NCBI GenBank assembly: GCA_905221605.1
Contig: CAJNDS010002772.1
Span: forward strand, 1-52,500
Length of the DNA: 52,500 nucleotides
From: Symbiodinium natans
Taxonomy: Eukaryota > Sar > Dinophyceae > Suessiales > Symbiodiniaceae
Direction of reading: 5' to 3'
Shown here: one piece after another, positions 46,564 to 52,500 of the stretch
Layout: each line of letters begins with the position of its first letter
Position numbering within the stretch: position 1 is the stretch's first letter
Position numbers and translations under genes: made by a program
The notes under the pieces: generated by a model
The model's database searches: none
What the model saw: the letters and a program-made list of their open reading frames with translations, nothing else
What the model was told of the DNA's origin: nothing

Positions 46564-46590
46564 GCGTGTGTGTGTGTGTGTGTGTGTGCA
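46564..46590. repeat. TG microsatellite
   Basis: About eleven to twelve uninterrupted TG units. Confidence 0.9.
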
Positions 46591-46829
46591 GACCATACGT
46601 GTCAAGTTCAATCTCACAAGAACCGTTAACAACCGGGAGCCCTCAACCCTGAACCCTCGCCTGCACCTGCTGCCTGCTGGTGCTGAAGTTGATGCTGATG
46701 CCCTGGTGGCATCTGCGGTGGTGGTGGAGGCGGAGGCCTGGGAAGGGATCGGGGATCATTAAGGGTGGGTTGGGGCTCATGGGGACATCAAGCTTTGATG
46801 AGGCTGCACAAAGCTTTCTTGCTATGTAC

Positions 46830-46862
46830 CTTGGGGTGATCGAACTCATTGCCACAGCCTTC
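46830..46862 (-). CDS. Single short exon, unknown gene
   Basis: Between 'cagaactcaag|G' and the donor 'aag|gtacat' the frame reads EGCGNEFDHPK (phase 0 to 0). A plus-strand frame over the same DNA (46782-46980) also looks protein-like, so strand is uncertain. Confidence 0.25.
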
Positions 46863-47581
46863 CTTGAGTTCTGCCCTAAGGGGCCATACGATCGTTGGTG
46901 CACAGATGGGCCTGCATCTTTCAACAAGTGCCCTACTACCTCCGACCGTTTCAATGGATGTCTACATGCCCCGCGTCACCCATCCGCACCCATCGGGCCT
47001 GTTATCATGGACAAAGGAAGCCTCAGGCCCGAAAGCCTTCCAAAACAACCTCCAAGCCACTCGACAAAGTTTTATCCTATCCTCTGGATCAAAAGTTTCA
47101 CGGCTCAATGATGCTTAATTCGACCTACTGCTTGGAAGTGGGTCCCCTGCGGCGGAAGGTAGCCCATGTTTTGCTGCATGGCTGCACCTCGTCAGAACAT
47201 TGGGCTGGTGTGCATTGCAGACATGTCACGACTCTGGAACTACTCGCTTCAAACTGGCAAGTAGACCACTTGCCTAGGCTGAAACGGCCTGCTGAGGATC
47301 TCCCGGAGTGACTAGGGCTCATGTCCCGACATTGCATGCTCAGTGCGACGCCAAAAACCCCGAGTCGCTAACCCGGAAGAAACACTACCTGAAACATTGT
47401 GCAGGCCCAAGGACATCCATGAGGACAAAGGCACAGGAGAACGAGGATAAAGGCAGGCTTAGGTACAAAATACAAGGTAGCGCTGATGGCTGTGCTTTAA
47501 GCACTCAAGCTCAAACCCGAATCCATGCTGCAGGGTTTTACATTCCTGAAAATTTGGACAACCTCAAACCCGAACATCCGC

Positions 47582-47862
47582 CTGAAGCAAGGCAGCGCCA
47601 ATCCAAGCGAAGACAAGATGGCGCTGATAGGCACGATGGTGGCAAACACCCCTTGTATTGGGGGTTTCTCAAAATTCGGGTCCGCTCGATTGGCTTTTTT
47701 CAGATGGGAATGCTCCCTTGTAGCTGCGAGGTGCGAACTGGGACCTGCATTTTGAGAACTCCCTGCATGCATAGAGCCACTTCTTCAGTGGATGGTTGGC
47801 TATTTTCTGTCAACAGATCAGGCGAGTCAATGCTCTCATCAAGGCTGCATTCGCGGCTTATC
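47582..47862 (-). CDS. Membrane-protein gene, two internal exons
   Basis: Exon 47862-47781 (phase 2 to 0) reads ISRECSLDESIDSPDLLTEN, then SQPSTEE, with a GT donor. Exon 47651-47582 (phase 1 to 2) reads VFATIVPISAILSSLGLALP followed by CF, a single hydrophobic helix, with a GC donor. They do not join directly in phase; a linking exon such as 47760-47743 (GVLKMQ) or another is needed. The order is a charged acidic segment, then a membrane anchor. Confidence 0.4.
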
Positions 47863-48529
47863 CTTACAGACCCCGCCAAGACCTTGAGAACACGACGGCA
47901 CACGGCATGGCACACGGAATAATGATTCACTGGAGGCCCTCGCAGGGCTTTGCATCCCGTCCTCAATTCTGGCTCAAGCCCGAAGCTTTCCCGATTTGTT
48001 TTACCAAGCCTGAAGCTGCCCCCAAGTCCCGACACCACTTTGTAGGACCTTTACATGGGTTACGTCGAACACTATACTTTACAGCAGTTCATGAGCGGCA
48101 CAGCTCTTTGGGGTCCAACTTGCACACACTTGCGAGGGTGGAAGAAAAATCCACATCCCTGGAGTTCGGGGAGCCTAGAGTCTAAATCTTCCGGCCAAGC
48201 CTTCAAGCCCTGGACCCGAAACGTCTTGAGCTGCAACTCGGCTCCATTTCCCGTCAGTCTGCCCAGGTTTCAAGCAGTCTGCGCGGATATTAAAAAGAGA
48301 GGGCTAAGAAGACCACTATGGGTCCAGGAATCATTAACAGAGCGGAGGCCCCACACTGAGCTACACACCGCAACACAGGTATCTGGGTTTTGAGGGCATA
48401 CGGGAATGCACGGGGCTAAGATGGGCTTAGGCTTGTCCGGATGCCCAATGACTAGTGACAGAACCCGCTCCTCCAGACCCTACATGGCAACCCCAATTAA
48501 AAATCCCGAAAGCCCCCCTGCGACAGGGA

Positions 48530-48650
48530 CTGAGGCAGAGAGAGAGAGAGAGAGCGAAAACAAAAAAAGAGAGAAGTGGAAAATAATAAAGAAAGAAAGA
48601 AAGAAAGCAAGAAAGAAAGAAAGAAAGAACAACAGTAGAAGACAGAGAGA
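48530..48650. repeat. Purine-rich microsatellite (AG, GAAA)
   Basis: An AG run followed by GAAA and AAGA units, all purine on the plus strand and pyrimidine on the minus strand. On the coding strand it would look like a very long polypyrimidine tract. Confidence 0.85.
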
Positions 48651-49664
48651 GGGGAAGACCCTCTTGTACCCTACACCGGGTGTCGATCAACTGCAGGCCA
48701 TTAGCCTTCAATCGTTTCCGTTAACCTCAGGAATCAAGGCGGTCTAGGAATCTCCAGCCCCATGGGTTTGGAGCCTGCTGAGGCCTGCTGGGTTTCACTG
48801 AATTTCGCGGGTTTTGGAATTGGGGGGCTTGGACCTTCAAAAGATGCAAAAGATTCCTGGGAGAAATGGACTTCCAAATTCTTAGAGCCCTAGGTATGGG
48901 CTCGTCCAGGGCAAGGGTTTCCTCAGTGACTCACTGCTTCGTGTTGCGCCTGTATCATCTGAGGCAACATCCCCACACCCACGCACCACATCTCCAAAAC
49001 CCACCCCACGCGCCCAGCCCCAAGCAAGGGGAAGGGCACCGACAAGCTTCACGAAAACCAAACACTCCAGAAGCCCTCAACTGCCACATCCTCTTGGGGG
49101 TTTCAGTACTGGACCTTCTACTTCAAGGATTGATAGCCCCGAGTTTCTTGGGGAAAAGATCAAGCCTGTTTGGGCTTAACGAATGGTTGCGGCTTACGAT
49201 TTCGGATTTCGTAACATTGGAACCCCGCCAAGGGCCCAAACAACTCGCCAAACTCGCGAAGCTTCAGCGAGTAGGGATGCGCCTTTGGGTCTAAGGCTGA
49301 GGATTTAGGGTCTGCTTTGGTTTCTTGCAATGAGAATTGGGGCTGTCAAATTTCCATTATTCCAACCCTAAACCTGAACCGCCTGAACCCTAAAACTCCA
49401 AAGACTCCAAAATTTGAGGGGTGCGTAGGGGTGCCTGAGGTTGAACACAAGCAAATAAAGAGCAATACGTCCTCCATGTCAAGAAACAAACTGAACGTCG
49501 TCAATTCAAAGCAAACCACTATGTGCCGCCCAGGCCCCTCAAACTTCCGTAAAATCCGGAAACTCGTAAGTTTAAAAATCGGGCTCTTGGCGGCTTTTGG
49601 GGTCTGATGGGCTGTAGGGCTGTAGAGTTCTTCTCTCTGGGTCTCAGGATTCGGTCTTGGGTCC

Positions 49665-49748
49665 ATAACCTGGAGCTTCAGGCAAAGGGTAGGATTCCAA
49701 TTTGCTCCCTCCGTGAGCCTCCATGGCCGACGCCACAAGGTCCACCAC
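49665..49748 (-). CDS. Exon, possible Armadillo-type helix
   Basis: After 'acctatgagag|G' the phase-0 frame reads VVDLVASAMEAHGGSKLESY, then PLPEAP. The 'DLVASAMEAH' part fits helix 3 of Armadillo repeats as seen in dinoflagellate proteins, and it lies downstream of the Armadillo exons at 50.2-50.8 kb, so it may be in the same gene. The donor is not fixed. Confidence 0.4.
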
Positions 49749-49799
49749 CTCTCATAGGTGGGTTTCGTTGCCCGTCCCAATTAACAGGAATATGCCCTA

Positions 49800-50060
49800 G
49801 CGCTTAAGAGAATTATTGATTGTCCTTTGGTACTATTCCGACCACTACTACTTTTACACGTTTTCTATTTCTACTACTATGCTAATGCATACGCACACCC
49901 ACGAGAATGATTGCTACCTGTCGCCTTTCGCCTACAGCCTACCTTCTTCCTATTACTACGACTAGACTATACTACTGCTATTATTACGACTGCGAGTCTA
50001 CCAGCACTACTGCTAGCTACTAAGTTCTAACACAAATTCTAGCTGTAATGGCCTGAGCAC
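49800..50060. repeat. Low-complexity TAC/TAG-rich tract
   Basis: Irregular runs of 'actactac', 'tattacgac' and similar trinucleotides. No exon is seen. Confidence 0.6.
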
Positions 50061-50166
50061 GCCAGGTGCCAACATGAAATCCCATGGGTGGTAATCCGAC
50101 CTCTTGCCCTAACTCGCTCCAGCAACCAGCCGCCCCTCCCCCGTCCCCACCTTGTATTTGTGGCAC

Positions 50167-50820
50167 CTCCGGACGTTATCGACGTTCTGCACCGCAAGGC
50201 CTTACTGATATGCCAGCCCAGGCGGCCCCGAAAAAAGTTTCAGACATGTGGCCTTTTATTTCAGCACGATCTTCGCTATCCTAGAGATGGTTTTGAAGCG
50301 AATTTTCCTATGCTTACGGGCCGATCCCAATACGGAAACATACTCAAGAACTCCTAGGCTTGCTTGGCAAAATTGATTCTTCTGGAGTTCCGAAGCTGGC
50401 CTTAACCGGCAAGCCCTTTCAGAAACGTTCTTAGATCTGCTAAACTGGGAACAGTCGAAGCCTGTTGTGACAAAAAAAGTGGGTGAGGCACGAAGGTCAT
50501 ATCCAAGGCACTTTGCAGCGCGGAAGTGCCGAAAGCTTGGATATTTGCTGCCTGTGGATTCGACCGCATCACCTCGGCAAGGGCAATGCCAAGAAATGAA
50601 TGAAGTCAAGCATGTCGGCTTTACCATTCTGCATGGCTGTGCTTTCTGGGATGCTTGAAGATCGGGGGTTGGAGTTAGGACAGTGCCAAGGGCTCTGGCG
50701 TTGTGGGGTTTGAGGCCTCTGGCTATCTCTGGCTTAGGATGTGAAAAAATGGCTAACGGCAACAAGAAAATTGTCCCTTGTGCCTGGATAATCGCCTCCA
50801 CGCCGCCAATCTCGCCGATC
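50167..50820 (-). CDS. Armadillo-repeat protein gene, three exons
   Basis: Exons 50820-50784 (IGEIGGVEAIIQ, GC donor), 50572-50512 (VMRSNPQAANIQAFGTSALQ, donor 'caaa|gtgcc') and 50200-50167 (LAVQNVDNVR, donor 'ggag|gtgcc') join in phases 0 and 1. The product reads as one Armadillo unit: a helix with GGVEAII, a turn with NPQAANIQ, then ALQSLAVQN. All acceptors are AG|G. Armadillo repeats form right-handed superhelices that bind peptides; the exact role here is open. The gene extends both ways: the exon at 49748 may follow, and upstream exons right of 50820 were not resolved. The longer minus-strand open frame 50256-50873 that covers this area is mostly intron. Confidence 0.68.
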
Positions 50821-51050
50821 CTGACGCTGTCCAAGTCTTGAGAAGTAGACCTTAACCCCGAACCCCGGCCCAAATCTCGAAGCCGACACTACTCTCCAAA
50901 AGCGGATGCTGAGAGCCTTTTTCTACGGTGCGTTGCTTCAGACACCATTTGCTACAGCCCAAGGTTCCTCAGCACATGTCTGCCAGATCTCTTGCTGCGC
51001 TATGATGTATCACGGCACCAGCTGCGATGCCCCATGTTGGAGAAATACAC

Positions 51051-51205
51051 CCTCACATACATACATACATACATACATACATACATACATACATACATAC
51101 ATACATACATACATACATACATACATACATACATGCATACAGACATACAGACATACAGACATACAGACATACATACATACATACATACATGCATACATAC
51201 ATGTT
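51051..51205. repeat. CATA tetranucleotide microsatellite
   Basis: About 38 units of CATA with CATG and CAGA variants near 51132-51170 and 51188. The Tyr/Ile/His/Thr-rich frames over it are artefacts. Confidence 0.95.
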
Positions 51206-51507
51206 GCATATTTGTTATTGGTGATGCCGCTTTCTGCAAAAACCATCAGTCAGACTTCCATTTTCGGAAGAAGAGTCGTGCCTGCCGTTTGCAAGGGCCC
51301 TCGTTGCATTGGTGTTGGGCTTCGTTGTGTTTGCTTCAGCCTTGTTGCGGTGCGTAGTCCACAACCTGTCGCACGTAGGTTTCGGCAACCTTGACATCTG
51401 GGGCCTTTTGTGCACCTGCTGGTCCGGCGGCCTGTGCTGGGATGCCTGTTCTCCTGAAGAACCAAAGTGGGAAATCCGCATTTTCGAGCTTTGGCGATGC
51501 TTCCTAC

Positions 51508-51598
51508 TTTCTGACGACACCAAGATCCACTGTCCTCCATGTCGAAGTTCTGCTTTTTGAAGAGCTTCCATTGACCGTTTAGCTTGCGTAATCTACTC
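51508..51598 (-). CDS. Exon of an unknown gene
   Basis: Phase 2 to 0, after 'gtgaaag|G': SRLRKLNGQWKLFKKQNFDM, then EDSGSWCRQK, donor 'gaaa|gtagga'. The frame is open well upstream (RHFGTALFRCHRE before it), so the exon may begin further right. Basic then acidic; not recognised. Confidence 0.42.
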
Positions 51599-51956
51599 CT
51601 TTCACGGTGGCATCGGAAAAGTGCAGTCCCAAAATGTCTCCTGAAACTCGTGGCCCCACGGACGTCATCATGCAATCGTCTCTCGAAAACAACAACATTT
51701 TCTGGTGCTTCTGTAGCCCCCTCTGGCTCTGGAGTTGCACATCTCTTGGAGCCACCTGTCATGGCAGGTGTTTGGGGACAGAGTTCCCAACTTTCCGCCG
51801 ACACCGAAGTGATTCTGCTTTGGATAAGGCCACTCTTTGATCAGCTATGGCGTCATGGAACTTTCTTCCGCCATCTCGGCAAACAGATCATATGGGGAAG
51901 AATGGACCTCGATCGAGGCGTCCCCGTCCTTCTCGAAGTTTGCGTAGCAGAGCGAC

Positions 51957-51981
51957 GTATATATATATATATATATATATC
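51957..51981. repeat. TA microsatellite
   Basis: About eleven TA units. A similar run lies at 16360-16379 inside the gap between two genes. Confidence 0.9.
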
Positions 51982-52500
51982 ATTGAATCTCTTACCGATA
52001 TGATTGGCTACTAATTGCAAAGCAGTGACATACCCACGACCAATACACACCTACAGGGCTTGAAGCTCAGTTCCGCATTTGGGCTCCCAAGTGCACAGTT
52101 TGGGGAGCTCTCAGTAGAGCCGTGCTTATTCATACTCCTCACCTGATCATGATGAAGAGATTTTTCAATCAAGGTGCTCATTGTGACTGGGGCTTGAAGC
52201 CCTCAACTTTCCCAGCAAAATCTTCCCAGGCTGGGCCTTACGCGCATCTCTGGGTTGTCACAGGCAACACCTGCAGCGGCTGAGGTTCGAAAGTGCTTCG
52301 CCTTTATTTCGCAACAAAAGGGCACCGTACCGAGCACCGGCTCGTGGTAGTTGAGTCATTGAGGTCTCAAGGCTTATTGGCTGGCTTGGACACTTGCTGC
52401 AATACTTGCGAACGCACGGCCGCGACAACTTGAGAACGTTCAGCGAAACTCCAACGATGCAATCGTCATGCGGGAGGCTCCTGAAGGTACCTCTCCGCCA
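51982..52500. other. Right end, no gene supported
   Basis: Ordinary composition with no exon that I can support. Confidence 0.4.

Noticed and set aside
47308-47922. 204-codon plus-strand open frame
   Set aside because: It overlaps two good minus-strand exons (47582-47651, 47781-47862) and has no splice or start support.
1-52500. Spliced-leader gene, 5S rRNA or other RNA genes
   Set aside because: I looked for the dinoflagellate spliced-leader core ('ttttggctcaag') and for tRNA B-boxes and saw none that fit.

Overview
The window reads as nuclear DNA of a dinoflagellate (Symbiodiniaceae-like or related; I cannot go to genus). The reasons are: no bacterial gene organisation; very short exons (16-160 nt) in long introns; an almost fixed G after the 3' splice site (AG|G); GC-AG and GA-AG introns next to GT-AG ones; degenerate TTTAGGG-type sequence through introns and spacers; and every supportable gene on one strand, as expected of unidirectional dinoflagellate gene arrays.

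Layout. 1-2290 is a gene-free, subtelomere-like block: AT-rich degenerate repeats, two minisatellites with long G/T runs, then about 470 bp of degenerate CCCTAAA. 2346-7858 is a huge near-perfect palindrome (arms about 2.63 kb, spacer 261 bp) with nested inverted arrays of the octamer TTTAATGG and a roughly 25-bp motif at both outer ends and in the spacer. About 7.9-9.7 kb gives no convincing gene. From 9784 to the right end everything I can support is on the minus strand: a head-to-tail array of at least a dozen small genes, first exon on the right and stop codon on the left. The most complete models are a Gln-rich protein (9784-11153, 5' end open), a Gly/Cys/Asn-repeat protein (12986-16064), a protein of a conserved dinoflagellate alpha-helical family (16725-20515), a 190-aa protein (20969-23327), three small proteins (25390-26069, 28031-28611, 28752-29736), a 109-aa protein (30570-31364), a 66-aa Ala/Glu-rich helical protein (31591-32526) and a 202-aa protein (32670-34591). 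Between 36 and 52 kb I give partial genes and single exons, including an Armadillo-repeat gene at 50.2-50.8 kb.

Method and limits. Exon calls rest on open frames, splice signals, matching intron phase across junctions and protein-like composition. I had no transcript data and no database search. With three donor types allowed, chance exons that match in phase are easy to build: I built and then discarded one complete false gene between 16.7 and 18.8 kb. Internal exons of the better models are fairly secure. First exons, microexons and single exons are provisional. Most proteins could not be named and I give no symbols.
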